IMG/VR virus record: IMGVR_UViG_3300036768_000279
Coordinates: 62,001-126,000 of that record
Length of the DNA: 64,000 nt
Direction: 5' to 3' (one strand)
Source: a virus
Program-made: the position numbers and the translations under genes
Part shown: positions 35,284 to 43,709 of the stretch, piece after piece
Position numbering within the stretch: the stretch's first letter is position 1
Layout of the letters: the number at the start of each line of letters is the position of its first letter
The notes under the pieces: model-generated
What the model was told of the DNA's origin: nothing
What the model saw: only the letters and a program-made list of their open reading frames with translations
Database searches by the model: none

Positions 35284-36507
35284 ATGGTTCGACACGCTAA
35301 TCTGTGGTTTGAATCATGCCCAACCAAGCATAAAGTCACGTCTGGGTTGATTAAGAATGTAGACACGCTCATTATCGGCGGCGGACTCGCTGGGGTGAGC
35401 TTGCTTTACTATCTTGTCAATAGTGGCATGCTCAACACCTATCTGGTCGAAGAGACATCTGTAGGATTTCATGCATCTGGTAGAGGCATGGGACAGCTAT
35501 TACTGCGAGGCAGTAAACTCTTCCATGAAATGCCAGACGGCGAAGACTATCTGCAATTCGTTGGTGACAATAATCGTCGCTTCTTGAATGGTCTGCGAGC
35601 CTTGTCGTTCGATCACGATCTTCGCGAAACCGGCGGTCTGCGGCTCGCTGTTAGCGAAGAAGAAATGTCCAAGCTCGAACTAGAGTCTCAGTTTATTTCT
35701 CGTGTACGTGGCATTGAATGTCCATTGCTTTCGAGACGCCAACTAGACTTAATGGTACCAGCGAAGCACTTCGTTGGCGGAATGTTTGTACCTAATGAGG
35801 CAACATATAATCCATATAAGGTCGTCAACGGCTTAAGAGACGCGGTGGAGAAGAGCGGTACTCGTGTCTTCACTAACACGCAGGCAGAATCTGTAGTTGC
35901 GAATGCCGATGGTAGTTTGACTGTTTCAATTCGTCACAGAGGAACCATTCGTGCCAAACAAGTAGTGTACTGTACTGGAGCGTACACAAGTAGACTACTG
36001 CCAGAGTTTGGAGACATCATTCGTCCCTTTCGGGAGCAAATGATCGCTACCGACTACCTTGAAGCTGATGTTGTACAAGCCCTTCCAACCATGAGCATTT
36101 CATGCAACAATGGCAACGAAAGGTTCCGCCAGTATTCGTCGCGTTTTGTGATGGGAGGGATGCGTCAAGCCGTACGAGGCCAACAAGAAGGTATCGTATA
36201 CGATGGCGAGATTAGCCCTGCCGTGTATGACAAACTAAGCTCATTCTCGCACGAGTCCTTCCCTCTTTTGAAGACGGCCAAATTCAGTTACGTTTGGTCT
36301 GCCGTATTTTGTGGAACGGCAGATGATAAACCTCTAATTGGACCAGTGCCTAATCGTCCCAATCAATACATGTTGACTGGATTTGGTTGCTATGATTCTA
36401 GCAATGCAATTCTTGGCAGTATGTTGATTAAGGACTACATCAAACACAAGGACTCTACCGGGTCAGGCCACAAGATTTTGAATCCAGGACGCTTTTTCAA
36501 TGTTTGA
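35284..36507 (+). CDS. FAD-dependent oxidoreductase (DAO family)
   Basis: 407 residues with the D-amino-acid-oxidase/sarcosine-oxidase fold. The dinucleotide site is LIIGGGLAGVSLLYYLV with the acidic residue in YLVEE. The mid-protein GGLRLAVSEEE and the C-terminal DKPLIGPVPNRPNQYMLTGF are the usual DAO pattern. Enzymes of this type oxidise amines or amino acids. A phage copy is unusual. It overlaps the ribonucleotide reductase start by 8 bases, so it is co-expressed with deoxynucleotide synthesis. The substrate cannot be predicted. Confidence 0.82.
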   Translation: MVRHANLWFESCPTKHKVTSGLIKNVDTLIIGGGLAGVSLLYYLVNSGMLNTYLVEETSVGFHASGRGMGQLLLRGSKLFHEMPDGEDYLQFVGDNNRRFLNGLRALSFDHDLRETGGLRLAVSEEEMSKLELESQFISRVRGIECPLLSRRQLDLMVPAKHFVGGMFVPNEATYNPYKVVNGLRDAVEKSGTRVFTNTQAESVVANADGSLTVSIRHRGTIRAKQVVYCTGAYTSRLLPEFGDIIRPFREQMIATDYLEADVVQALPTMSISCNNGNERFRQYSSRFVMGGMRQAVRGQQEGIVYDGEISPAVYDKLSSFSHESFPLLKTAKFSYVWSAVFCGTADDKPLIGPVPNRPNQYMLTGFGCYDSSNAILGSMLIKDYIKHKDSTGSGHKILNPGRFFNV

Positions 36508-38461
36508 TATTGCAACACCTTCGTTCACTCTTCCCGAATCATTCGTCTCCAAGTATCGTGGCAAGCAGCCCGACTGGGGGCCTTTGGGCTATTTCACTTA
36601 CAAGCGAACATATTCGCGTGCAATTGAAGGCGAGAATCGTTCAGAGGAGTATTGGGAAACATGTCGTCGCGTAGTGGAAGGTACTTTCAGCATTCAAAAA
36701 AACCACTGCAAGCGTAGTCATTTGCCTTGGAATGACGCTAAGGCTCAGCGTACTGCCAAGCGTATGTTCGAACTGATGTGGTCGTTCAAGTTCCTGCCGC
36801 CTGGTCGCGGGTTGTGGGCGATGGGCACAAAATACGTTCAAGAGCGTGGTGGTGCTGCTCTCAACAATTGTGCGTTCGTAAGCACAAAGGATCTCGCTAC
36901 CGATCCCATCAAGCCGTTCTTGTTCATCATGGACATGAGCATGGTTGGCGTAGGCGTTGGCTTTGATACTATGGGTGCTGGCAAGCTCTTCATCAAGGAT
37001 CCGATCGTCAATCAAGTGAATCCATTCGTTATTCCAGATACTCGTGAGGGTTGGGTTGAGGCGTTGCGACTTGTGCTCGAATCGTACGTAAATGGTACTC
37101 CGGCACCGTGGTTTGACTATAGTCTTATTCGTCCAGAAGGCTCACCTATCAAGGGATTCGGCGGTACAGCTAGCGGTCCCCAACCTCTCATCGAAATGCT
37201 ACAAGACATTTCGGCCATCCTGAGAAGCCGCATCAATCAAACGTTATCGTCCGAAGACATCGTTGATATTGGTAACCTCATTGGTCGCTGTGTCGTGGCT
37301 GGTAATGTTCGTCGTTCTGCCGAGATTGTGTTTGGCGAGCCTACAGATGAGAAGTTTGCTCTTTTGAAGCAAGACAAAGACAAGCTCATGCATCACCGTT
37401 GGGCATCCAACAATTCTATCTTTGCTACGGTAGGAATGGACTATGCTTGGCATGCACGTCAAACCGCAACCAATGGCGAACCCGGTTACATGTGGCTTGA
37501 TAATGCTCGTGCATACGGACGCATGAAGGATCCCGCGGATTGGGCAGACCGTGAGGCCGTTGGTGGCAATCCGTGCCTAGAACAGACGCTACATCAATAC
37601 GAACTATGCACTCTTGTCGAGACATTCCCTGCGAGACACGAGAGTCTCGAAGAATACTTTGAGACATTGAAAATTGCATACTTGTATGCAAAGACAGTCA
37701 CTCTGATTCCTACTCACTGGGCAGAGACGAATGCTGTCATGGCTCGCAATCGTCGTATTGGTCTAAGTCAATCCGGCATCATCAAGGCGTTCGGGCGTCA
37801 CGGGCGTCGCGAAATGTTGCGTTGGTGCGATAAAGGCTATGAATTTATCAGCGGGCTTGACGTACAGTATTCCAATTGGCTGGGCGTACCCAAGTCAATC
37901 AAGAAGACATCGGTGAAGCCGAGTGGCACCATCAGCTTGCTAGCTGGCGAGCCGCCCGGTATCCACTATCCGCATTCTGAATACTACATTAGGCGAATCC
38001 GCGTGGGCACGACTTCGCCTTTGGTAGAGGCCGCACGCCAAGCGGGCTACAAGATCGAGCCTGCCATTGGTCAAGAAGCTAATACCGTCTGTATCGAGTT
38101 CCCAATTCGCGAGGAGTTCTTTGTTCGCTCCAAAGATGATGTGTCGATTTGGGAACAGGTAGCTAATGCGGTTGCGTACCAACGTTACTGGGCCGATAAC
38201 CAAGTGTCTGTCACTGTCACTTTCAAGCCGTCTGAGAAAGAAGACATTCAACACATCCTCGAACTATATGAGGACTCATTGAAGGGGATTTCCTTTTTGC
38301 CAATCGAGGAACATGGCTACGTTCAAGCTCCATACGAAACAATCACCGAAGAACAGTATCTTGAAATGTCCAAGAACTTGAAGCCTATCGTTTTTGATGA
38401 CGCCTCGGAAGGCGACGCGGTAGCTCCAAAGTTTTGTGATGGAGACTCTTGTACTATCTAG
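36500..38461 (+). CDS. nrdJ: Class II (adenosylcobalamin-dependent) ribonucleotide reductase
   Basis: 653 residues, resembling the monomeric RTPR type. Visible elements: NNCAFVSTKD with an active-site Cys, the specificity region MSMVGVGVGFDTMG, the catalytic NPCLEQ and ELCTLVETFP loop (Asn-Cys-Glu and thiyl Cys), SVKPSGTISLLAGEPPGIHY, and a C-terminal CDGDSC pair (Cys-x4-Cys) that would shuttle electrons as in RTPR. It makes deoxyribonucleotides without oxygen dependence but needs cobalamin from the host. Coupled to the FAD oxidoreductase upstream and followed by a short hairpin and thyX. Confidence 0.93.
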   Translation: MFDIATPSFTLPESFVSKYRGKQPDWGPLGYFTYKRTYSRAIEGENRSEEYWETCRRVVEGTFSIQKNHCKRSHLPWNDAKAQRTAKRMFELMWSFKFLPPGRGLWAMGTKYVQERGGAALNNCAFVSTKDLATDPIKPFLFIMDMSMVGVGVGFDTMGAGKLFIKDPIVNQVNPFVIPDTREGWVEALRLVLESYVNGTPAPWFDYSLIRPEGSPIKGFGGTASGPQPLIEMLQDISAILRSRINQTLSSEDIVDIGNLIGRCVVAGNVRRSAEIVFGEPTDEKFALLKQDKDKLMHHRWASNNSIFATVGMDYAWHARQTATNGEPGYMWLDNARAYGRMKDPADWADREAVGGNPCLEQTLHQYELCTLVETFPARHESLEEYFETLKIAYLYAKTVTLIPTHWAETNAVMARNRRIGLSQSGIIKAFGRHGRREMLRWCDKGYEFISGLDVQYSNWLGVPKSIKKTSVKPSGTISLLAGEPPGIHYPHSEYYIRRIRVGTTSPLVEAARQAGYKIEPAIGQEANTVCIEFPIREEFFVRSKDDVSIWEQVANAVAYQRYWADNQVSVTVTFKPSEKEDIQHILELYEDSLKGISFLPIEEHGYVQAPYETITEEQYLEMSKNLKPIVFDDASEGDAVAPKFCDGDSCTI

Positions 38462-38467
38462 TAGACA

Positions 38468-38482
38468 TTCGGCTTCGCCGAA
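38468..38482 (+). terminator. Short hairpin after ribonucleotide reductase
   Basis: 6-bp stem TTCGGC/GCCGAA with a three-base loop, lying between the nrdJ stop and the next ATG. There is no U tract, so it is more likely an RNA-stability or translational element than a strong terminator. Confidence 0.4.
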
Positions 38483-38496
38483 GTCATCATATCAAC

Positions 38497-38784
38497 ATGA
38501 AGAACACACAGAAGTATGTATTGATTTTTGCCAAGGACGAAAACGGTAACGAGATTCCTTATCGTTTCATGCTATCCATCAACAAATCAATCAAGGCGGT
38601 TGAGAAGTCGCTGCTTGAGGCCCTCATGGGTACTGAGGGCGTGGATCGTATGGAAATTCATGGACGCTACACAGCCGAGGTTGTCATTGGTCGTGCCTTT
38701 GACGCCGAAGAAGTGTTGGCAGAATTGAGGACAAAGCTGGACTCTGTTCTCAGCGACATCATTACTCCGAAGCTTGTCCTATGA
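38497..38784 (+). CDS. Small hypothetical protein between nrdJ and thyX
   Basis: 95 residues from ATG 38497; an upstream in-frame start would only shadow the reductase end. Predicted alpha/beta (YVLIFAKDENGNEIPYRFML, then KAVEKSLLEALMGTEGVDRM, then YTAEVVIGRAFDAEEVLAEL). No metal or nucleotide motif. The stop overlaps thyX by ATGA, suggesting a coupled role in nucleotide metabolism. Family not recognised. Confidence 0.62.
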   Translation: MKNTQKYVLIFAKDENGNEIPYRFMLSINKSIKAVEKSLLEALMGTEGVDRMEIHGRYTAEVVIGRAFDAEEVLAELRTKLDSVLSDIITPKLVL

Positions 38785-39485
38785 TTGAAAAAGGCTACAC
38801 CATTCCTGTCCTTGGACAGGGTTACGTCCGCTATATCGACCATCTAGGCGACGATCTTCGTATTGTCGAGACGGCACGGATCAGCTATAAGTCGCCTAGT
38901 AAGGGCGAAGAAGCTGACAAGAAGCTCTTGATGTACCTGCACAAGAATCGGCACACGAGCCCCTTCGAATCATGCAGCATTACGTTCAATATCAAGATGC
39001 CCATTTTTTGTATGAGGCAGTTTGTGCGTCACCGCACATTCCGCTTGAACGAATGGAGTGGACGCTATAGCGAATTGGCGGACGAATTCTATATGCCGCA
39101 GAAGTGGCGTATTCAGGATACCAAAAACAAACAAGGTAGCTTGGAGCTAACTGGTGCTACCGAATCAGAAGACTTTTGGCATAGCCATAATACATCCATT
39201 GCTGAGAGTGTTTTTAAATCAGCTTATGCTGGTTATCAAGAGCTTTTGAGTCGTGGCGTAGCCAAAGAACTAGCACGTATCGTTCTACCAGTGTCGATGT
39301 TCACTGAGATTTACGTTTCGTGTGACGTTCACAATCTGATGCACTTCCTGAACCTTCGCCAGGATCCGCATGCACAGCTTGAAATCAGAGAGGTTGCAGA
39401 CGCTATGGCCTCTATTTTCAAGGAACTCTATCCGTGGTCGTACGAAGCCCATATAAAACACAAGCTTAAAATGATTGAAGCTTAG
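38781..39485 (+). CDS. thyX: FAD-dependent thymidylate synthase ThyX
   Basis: 234 residues. The ThyX signature RHRTFRLNEWSGRYS (RHRx7S) is present, with the upstream HTSPFESCSITFNIKMP segment and the C-terminal LMHFLNLRQDPHAQLEIRE. It methylates dUMP to dTMP using methylene-tetrahydrofolate, FAD and NADPH. Typical family length. With class II reductase and MazG it forms a nucleotide-supply module. Its TAG stop is embedded in the TTAGTGTACT motif ahead of the structural genes. Confidence 0.95.
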   Translation: MIEKGYTIPVLGQGYVRYIDHLGDDLRIVETARISYKSPSKGEEADKKLLMYLHKNRHTSPFESCSITFNIKMPIFCMRQFVRHRTFRLNEWSGRYSELADEFYMPQKWRIQDTKNKQGSLELTGATESEDFWHSHNTSIAESVFKSAYAGYQELLSRGVAKELARIVLPVSMFTEIYVSCDVHNLMHFLNLRQDPHAQLEIREVADAMASIFKELYPWSYEAHIKHKLKMIEA

Positions 39486-39507
39486 TGTACTTGAATGCCA
39501 GTAGGTA
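39482..39507 (+). promoter_or_regulatory. Candidate late promoter (TTAGTGTACT plus GGTA)
   Basis: TTAGTGTACT at 39482-39491 with GGTA at 39504-39507, the same 22-base phasing as at 602 and 39980. It overlaps the thyX stop and sits 30 bases before ATG 39512, the first gene of the fibre module. Confidence 0.42.
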
Positions 39508-39511
39508 CCAC

Positions 39512-39934
39512 ATGGTACAAGCACAGCAGGATTTCGCACAACCAATTGGCCCCACGCCCGAAAAGGTTCTTTTCGATGCGTTGCCAATCAATGAAGATCC
39601 AGATAACTACGTTCTGACGCACGCGGCAATTGCTGTTGCGAACTCAGGATTGTATGAGTGTACATATACCGTGAATGCAGGTCTTGGATCTGGCATCGGT
39701 GGCAACCTCACTGCTTATGTTGTTCTGAACGATGGCAGTGGTGCAGAGAGCATGATCCGCGAGAGCGTGTCTTTTGAGGACGTGTCTTCATCTTCGCCCA
39801 AGGCAACTTTGAATAACACATTCCAGATTGCTCTGCCTGCTGGTTGTGCTCTCAAAGTGTTTGCTGGATTCGTAGGAACTGGTGACGTGAATACGCTGCC
39901 ATTCTGTTCGATACTGGCTCTGAAACAATTCTGA
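39512..39934 (+). CDS. Small structural protein, jelly-roll-like
   Basis: 140 residues from ATG 39512. A GTG at 39485 is in frame but lies in the promoter-like motif. Alternating beta strands (GLYECTYTVNAGLG, NLTAYVVLNDGS, TFQIALPAGCALKVFAGFVG) suggest a TNF/C1q-like or jelly-roll fold, as in head fibres and receptor-binding tips. It is flanked by promoter-like motifs on both sides and ends before a strong hairpin, so it can be expressed as a single-gene unit. Confidence 0.62.
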   Translation: MVQAQQDFAQPIGPTPEKVLFDALPINEDPDNYVLTHAAIAVANSGLYECTYTVNAGLGSGIGGNLTAYVVLNDGSGAESMIRESVSFEDVSSSSPKATLNNTFQIALPAGCALKVFAGFVGTGDVNTLPFCSILALKQF

Positions 39935-39955
39935 TTAGAGTCTAACGATCTTTTT

Positions 39956-39983
39956 CTAAGGGGCTGCTACGGCGGCCCCTTAG
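39956..39983 (+). terminator. Stable hairpin with UACG tetraloop
   Basis: 12-bp stem (CTAAGGGGC/GCCCCTTAG extended inward by a U-G wobble and two further pairs) closed by C(UACG)G, an exceptionally stable tetraloop. It is preceded, not followed, by a T run on this strand. It probably ends the 39512 transcript. Its last bases form the start of the TTAGTGTATT motif for the next gene. Confidence 0.6.
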
Positions 39984-40005
39984 TGTATTTGTATGAGGTC
40001 AGGTA
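39980..40005 (+). promoter_or_regulatory. Candidate late promoter (TTAGTGTATT plus GGTA)
   Basis: TTAGTGTATT at 39980-39989 and GGTA at 40002-40005, the 22-base phasing seen at two other sites. It overlaps the right arm of the hairpin at 39956-39983 and precedes the gene at 40036 by 56 bases. Confidence 0.42.
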
Positions 40006-40035
40006 TCGTTTGGTACCCTTTCAAGGGAGTCTAGT

Positions 40036-40473
40036 ATGACTTCAATCGTAGCAGCAATTGTCGGTAGCGGCACGCTACCTTATACACGCGGCATTCTGCC
40101 TGCGTCTCAGCGTGGCAATCAATCAAATGGTGAGGGCGTGCGTACTGGCACGCAGGTGATTCTTGCCAATCCCGAGGATTTGAACTCGGTTGATGCTTTT
40201 GCCGCTTCTGGCATTACGGTAGGCACGTCGGCAGTTGAAGTTTTGGCGTTCAATAACAACCCACTTCCAAGATGTGGCAATGTTATTGTCAAAAATGGTG
40301 GATCGTCAGTCGTTCTGTTGAGTCATAAGCAAAACTTCACAGACACCGAAGGATTTCCGTTGGCAGCTAACGGTACTACTGGCGACACGGTTAGTATTCC
40401 TGTGCTCAAGAACGTTTCTATTTGGGCTCGTTGTGCGTCTGGATCAACTAACATAAAGTTGCTGATCTACTGA
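40036..40473 (+). CDS. Structural protein, paralogue of next gene
   Basis: 145 residues. It begins VAAIVGSGTLPYTRGILPAS and ends with a beta domain (GNVIVKNGGSSVVLLSHKQN, SIWARCASGSTNIKLLIY). The same layout occurs in the next protein (AVIGSGTTPHVAHAPPYGIT; ALVIYNAGPGTLYVGTSNVT), so the two are paralogues with the 'GTLYVG...VRVLEL' module common in phage virion proteins. An AGGGAG site lies before the ATG. Head-fibre or tail-fibre adaptor role inferred. Confidence 0.65.
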   Translation: MTSIVAAIVGSGTLPYTRGILPASQRGNQSNGEGVRTGTQVILANPEDLNSVDAFAASGITVGTSAVEVLAFNNNPLPRCGNVIVKNGGSSVVLLSHKQNFTDTEGFPLAANGTTGDTVSIPVLKNVSIWARCASGSTNIKLLIY

Positions 40474-40503
40474 GGCATTTCCCTTTAATGGAGGGAACCC
40501 CCA

Positions 40504-40941
40504 ATGCCCAGAGAATACAACGCAGTCATAGGGAGCGGCACAACTCCCCACGTAGCACACGCTCCGCCTTACGGTATTACGCCCGGCACATATCCTGTGC
40601 CCGATCAGCGTACCAATCTTCGTCATCGACAGGGCGACGGCATTATCGTTCTCAATCCAGAGAACGCTTCTGTTTCTATTGGTTTAAGCCAACAGGCTAT
40701 TTCTGTTGGCGGATCGCCAACAGCAATTCCAAGCTCGCCGCTCGAAAATCGAAGAGCATTGGTGATCTACAACGCCGGTCCCGGCACACTCTATGTCGGT
40801 ACGTCCAACGTGACGACATCCAATGGTATGCCTATGGCGGTTGGCGAAAAGATCGCCTTCGATATCCAAGGTACTCCGAACGTCAAAGTGTACGGCGTCT
40901 CTGACTCAACGTCCGACGTTCGTATCTTAGAGTTGGCATGA
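40504..40941 (+). CDS. Structural protein with GTLYVG-type beta module
   Basis: 145 residues; the C-terminal half ALVIYNAGPGTLYVGTSNVT, then MPMAVGEKIAFDIQG and VKVYGVSDSTSDVRILELA, is a recurring virion beta module. It pairs with the gene at 40036. GGAGGG in the right arm of a 6-bp leader hairpin (40479-40497) is the ribosome site. The stop overlaps the fibre gene at 40938 by ATGA. Confidence 0.66.
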   Translation: MPREYNAVIGSGTTPHVAHAPPYGITPGTYPVPDQRTNLRHRQGDGIIVLNPENASVSIGLSQQAISVGGSPTAIPSSPLENRRALVIYNAGPGTLYVGTSNVTTSNGMPMAVGEKIAFDIQGTPNVKVYGVSDSTSDVRILELA

Positions 40942-41699
40942 GTATTGGCGTTGGTGGAATCGTATCGCTTGGTGGAGGGTCTGGCGGAAGCAGCGGATCT
41001 ACTTCCGGCATTCAGTCTATCAACGGCCAGACAGGACCCACAGTCGCCATCACTGGCGTCAATGGAGTTGTTGTTACGGCGGGTGGCAACCTCATCACGA
41101 TTGATGGTGCGGGAGCGTCTGGCACCGTTGGTCCGGCGTCTTCTCAGTCTGGTGTCATTGGAGTCAATGGTATCACCGTTGAACAAATTGGCGGCAACTT
41201 TGTCGTCAATGGTGCCGCTCTGTCTGGCCTTATCGGCACGATTACGGACGTTTCAATTAGTGCAGTTGCTTCGTACACTGCATCATTCACCCATTTAGTT
41301 AGTGGAATATTTAACCACAACTTTAACACCAGAGAAACAATAGTTCAACTCTACGATAACTCGTCACCGCCACGAGTCATCGTGCCAGATGAGATCATCT
41401 CGGAAAACCTCAATCAGGTTGGGGTGATCTTTAACACGCCACAGACTGGTCGCGTAGTTATTCATGCTCCATCTGGTGTACCTACTGGCGGCGTTAAGAA
41501 GTACGCTGAGTCATTCACTAACTTGAGAAGCGTAGTCATTACACACGGATTGAACACGGACGATGTGATCGTACAGGTGAAGGACACGAGCGTTCCTCCT
41601 AAGCTTATCATACCAGACGACATCGAAATCACCAGTGCCAACGCTGTGTCAATAGTCTTTAATTCCATTACAAGCGGAAGAGTCTTGGTCATTGGTTAG
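40938..41699 (+). CDS. Tail-fibre-like protein with two tandem C-terminal HxLNT modules
   Basis: 253 residues. A Gly-rich start (GGIVSLGGGSGGSSGS) leads into fibre repeats (GVNGVVVTAGGNLITIDG; GVNGITVEQIGGNFVVNG). Two copies of a 65-residue receptor-binding-type module follow: FTHLVSGIFNHNFNTRETIV with RVIVPDEI and TGRVVIH, then FTNLRSVVITHGLNTDDVIV with KLIIPDDI and SGRVLVIG. The same module ends the protein at 42938. Likely a receptor-binding fibre or its tip. Confidence 0.75.
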   Translation: MSIGVGGIVSLGGGSGGSSGSTSGIQSINGQTGPTVAITGVNGVVVTAGGNLITIDGAGASGTVGPASSQSGVIGVNGITVEQIGGNFVVNGAALSGLIGTITDVSISAVASYTASFTHLVSGIFNHNFNTRETIVQLYDNSSPPRVIVPDEIISENLNQVGVIFNTPQTGRVVIHAPSGVPTGGVKKYAESFTNLRSVVITHGLNTDDVIVQVKDTSVPPKLIIPDDIEITSANAVSIVFNSITSGRVLVIG

Positions 41700-41705
41700 T
41701 GTATT
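41696..41705 (+). promoter_or_regulatory. Candidate late promoter motif TTAGTGTATT
   Basis: The motif includes the TAG stop of the preceding fibre gene and lies 35 bases before ATG 41731. The GGTA partner is absent here; instead a 6-bp hairpin (41711-41725) carries an AAGGAG ribosome site partly in its loop. Confidence 0.38.
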
Positions 41706-41730
41706 ATCTTTGCAAGGAGCTTGCACGTAA

Positions 41731-42909
41731 ATGGGAACAATTATAGGCGATTTCACACCGGCTGTCAGCGGAGGGTCACACCTTGGCGTGAGTAGAACCA
41801 ATCTGAACAAGATTGATAACTTCTCTACTGTCGTGCCCTTCGGTAATATCCATCAGTTGAGTGGAGTGTTCCATAACTTGTATGGTCAGTCTGGTGTCAT
41901 CAGACTTGGAACGAGTGGTTTTGAATTCTCAACCGATGGCGGCAAGACTTTTGTGGGCACCGCTACCGTAGGCGGCAATAACGGCGACGTACTCTTCAAT
42001 GATGGCGGATCTATTGGCGGCGATTCCTTAGGATTGACATTCAATCAGTCCATCGACGCACTAGGTGTCAGTGGCGAGCTACAACTAGGTCGCAAGACTC
42101 TTGACCGCACCGCTATTGGTCCCAGAGCTGGATCTGGCGTCTCTCGATTTGTTGCAATGAATTTGGCTGAACGCCCTATATTCGGTGGAAGTAACTCTGG
42201 CATGAACCTGCCATACTTTTTCCAGCCAGCCCTGTTCAATAAGTTCATCTTCATGGCATTGCCGTCAGTGACGACAACCATTCAAACGTATGGCAACACA
42301 TTGACAAGCGTAGGTACTGTTTCGCACCCGACCCCTAACGTTGAGTCGGGCGTTATGGTTAACATTGCGTCCGCCGCTACCGCCGCCGCTACCTGTGGTA
42401 CTGGATCAAACAGCACTCTGTTCTGCCGTGGTGCGACATCTGGCGTGAACACTGGCTTCTTCTACGCAACTCGTATTACACAGCCAGACGCTAACTTTGA
42501 TGCTGGTAGAATTTTCTGTGGATTGGTCGCTGGCAGCATGGCTTCTTCTGTTAGTGCTGACGATCCTGGCGTAGACTCTTGTGGTTTCTCGTTCTCCACG
42601 ACACAAAACGTAGCTAAGAACTGGCTGTTCTCCACCAAGGATGGAACAACAAGAAGCACGCAAGACACCGGAATCTCGTGTTCTGGCAATAGAATCTGGG
42701 ATATGTATATCTATTCGCCGCCGTTCCCAAACAACAACGTGTTGTACTGGACGCTGCATGACGTTTCATGGAATCGCATTGCTAATGGCTATGCGATCAA
42801 CAATCTTCCTCGCGTTAATGTCTTGCTTCGTGCCGGTATTCAACTGAACAACATCACCGCAAGTGTTCGTAACCTCAGATTTACGCACATCTATTGCGAG
42901 TCCCTATGA
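41731..42909 (+). CDS. Fibre protein with shared N-terminal module
   Basis: 392 residues. The first 75 residues (GDFTPAVSGGSHLGVSR, VVPFGNIHQLSGVFHN, SGVIRLGTSGFEFSTDGG) define a module shared with the proteins at 42938 and 44397 and, more remotely, 43710. It probably anchors different fibres to the same virion site. The unique C-terminal 270 residues are beta-rich and Asn/Ser-rich with several aromatic strands (WDMYIYSPPFPNNNVLYWTL), suited to carbohydrate or receptor binding. No chaperone or peptidase tail is seen. Confidence 0.72.
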   Translation: MGTIIGDFTPAVSGGSHLGVSRTNLNKIDNFSTVVPFGNIHQLSGVFHNLYGQSGVIRLGTSGFEFSTDGGKTFVGTATVGGNNGDVLFNDGGSIGGDSLGLTFNQSIDALGVSGELQLGRKTLDRTAIGPRAGSGVSRFVAMNLAERPIFGGSNSGMNLPYFFQPALFNKFIFMALPSVTTTIQTYGNTLTSVGTVSHPTPNVESGVMVNIASAATAAATCGTGSNSTLFCRGATSGVNTGFFYATRITQPDANFDAGRIFCGLVAGSMASSVSADDPGVDSCGFSFSTTQNVAKNWLFSTKDGTTRSTQDTGISCSGNRIWDMYIYSPPFPNNNVLYWTLHDVSWNRIANGYAINNLPRVNVLLRAGIQLNNITASVRNLRFTHIYCESL

Positions 42910-42919
42910 TTAGTGTGTT
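42910..42919 (+). promoter_or_regulatory. Candidate late promoter motif (TTAGTGTGTT)
   Basis: One-base variant of the TTAGTGTATT motif directly after the TGA of the upstream fibre gene and 28 bases before ATG 42938. Followed by a T run and a GGGGGA ribosome site. Confidence 0.33.
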
Positions 42920-42937
42920 TTTTGACGGGGGAATCTC

Positions 42938-43708
42938 ATGGTAAGACTTAACGGCGATCTCATTCCCGGTAGTAGTGGTCAAGCCCACTTGGGAATCAAT
43001 GGTGGCGTAGGCGGCTCATTTGATATAACCACGCTCACGCCGTTTGGTAATATCCATATGAACTCTGGCGTTTGGCATGACCCGATGTCGGGCCAGTCGG
43101 GCGTCCTTAGATATAGCCAAGCCGCTGGTGCGTTCCAAATTTCGATTGACGGGGGTAGAACGTTCACTGCACTCGTGACGAATGCTGGTACGGTCACGTC
43201 GGTTGGTCAGCTAGGTGGAGCGGACCTTACTGGTGCGGTTGACATTGCCAGCAAGGGCAGTGGATTCATTTCTGTTACGGACACGGCTGGCGTCAGTCCA
43301 ATTCTTATTGGCGTTGACAGTCTTGGTCTTTCTGGGTTGTGGCGTTTCCCAACTCAGGGCTTCAATGGCTCTATCGTCAACTCATTGACCGACTTCAACG
43401 GCACAACCGCCCAAGGTGCAATCAATGTTGTTGGTGCATCTGGTGTTTATGTAGACATTATTGGTCAGACAATGACCATCACTGGTGCCGCTACACCTAT
43501 TAAGAGCTTTGCAGCTTCATTCGGTGCTGCTACTTCATGGACCGTCTCTCACAACCTCAACACAACGGACGTTCAGGTGGACGTATATGATGCAAGCACT
43601 CCTCGTCTTGCTATCATTCCTGATGCTATCGCACTCACTGACGCGAACACAGTAACGATCACATTCAATGTGGCACAGGCTGGAAGAGTAGTAATCACGG
43701 GCTTCTAA
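42938..43708 (+). CDS. Fibre protein: shared N-module plus HNLNT C-terminal module
   Basis: 256 residues. N-terminal module GDLIPGSSGQAHLGINGG, LTPFGNIHMNSGVWHDP, SGQSGVLR, SIDGGRTF as in 41731 and 44397. Fibre-like repeats follow (INVVGASGVYVDIIGQTMTI). The C-terminal 65 residues (FGAATSWTVSHNLNTTDVQV with LAIIPDAIALTDANTVTITF and GRVVITG) are the same domain duplicated in the 40938 protein. It thus combines an anchor from one family with a tip from another, evidence of modular shuffling. Confidence 0.77.
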   Translation: MVRLNGDLIPGSSGQAHLGINGGVGGSFDITTLTPFGNIHMNSGVWHDPMSGQSGVLRYSQAAGAFQISIDGGRTFTALVTNAGTVTSVGQLGGADLTGAVDIASKGSGFISVTDTAGVSPILIGVDSLGLSGLWRFPTQGFNGSIVNSLTDFNGTTAQGAINVVGASGVYVDIIGQTMTITGAATPIKSFAASFGAATSWTVSHNLNTTDVQVDVYDASTPRLAIIPDAIALTDANTVTITFNVAQAGRVVITGF

Positions 43709-43709
43709 T

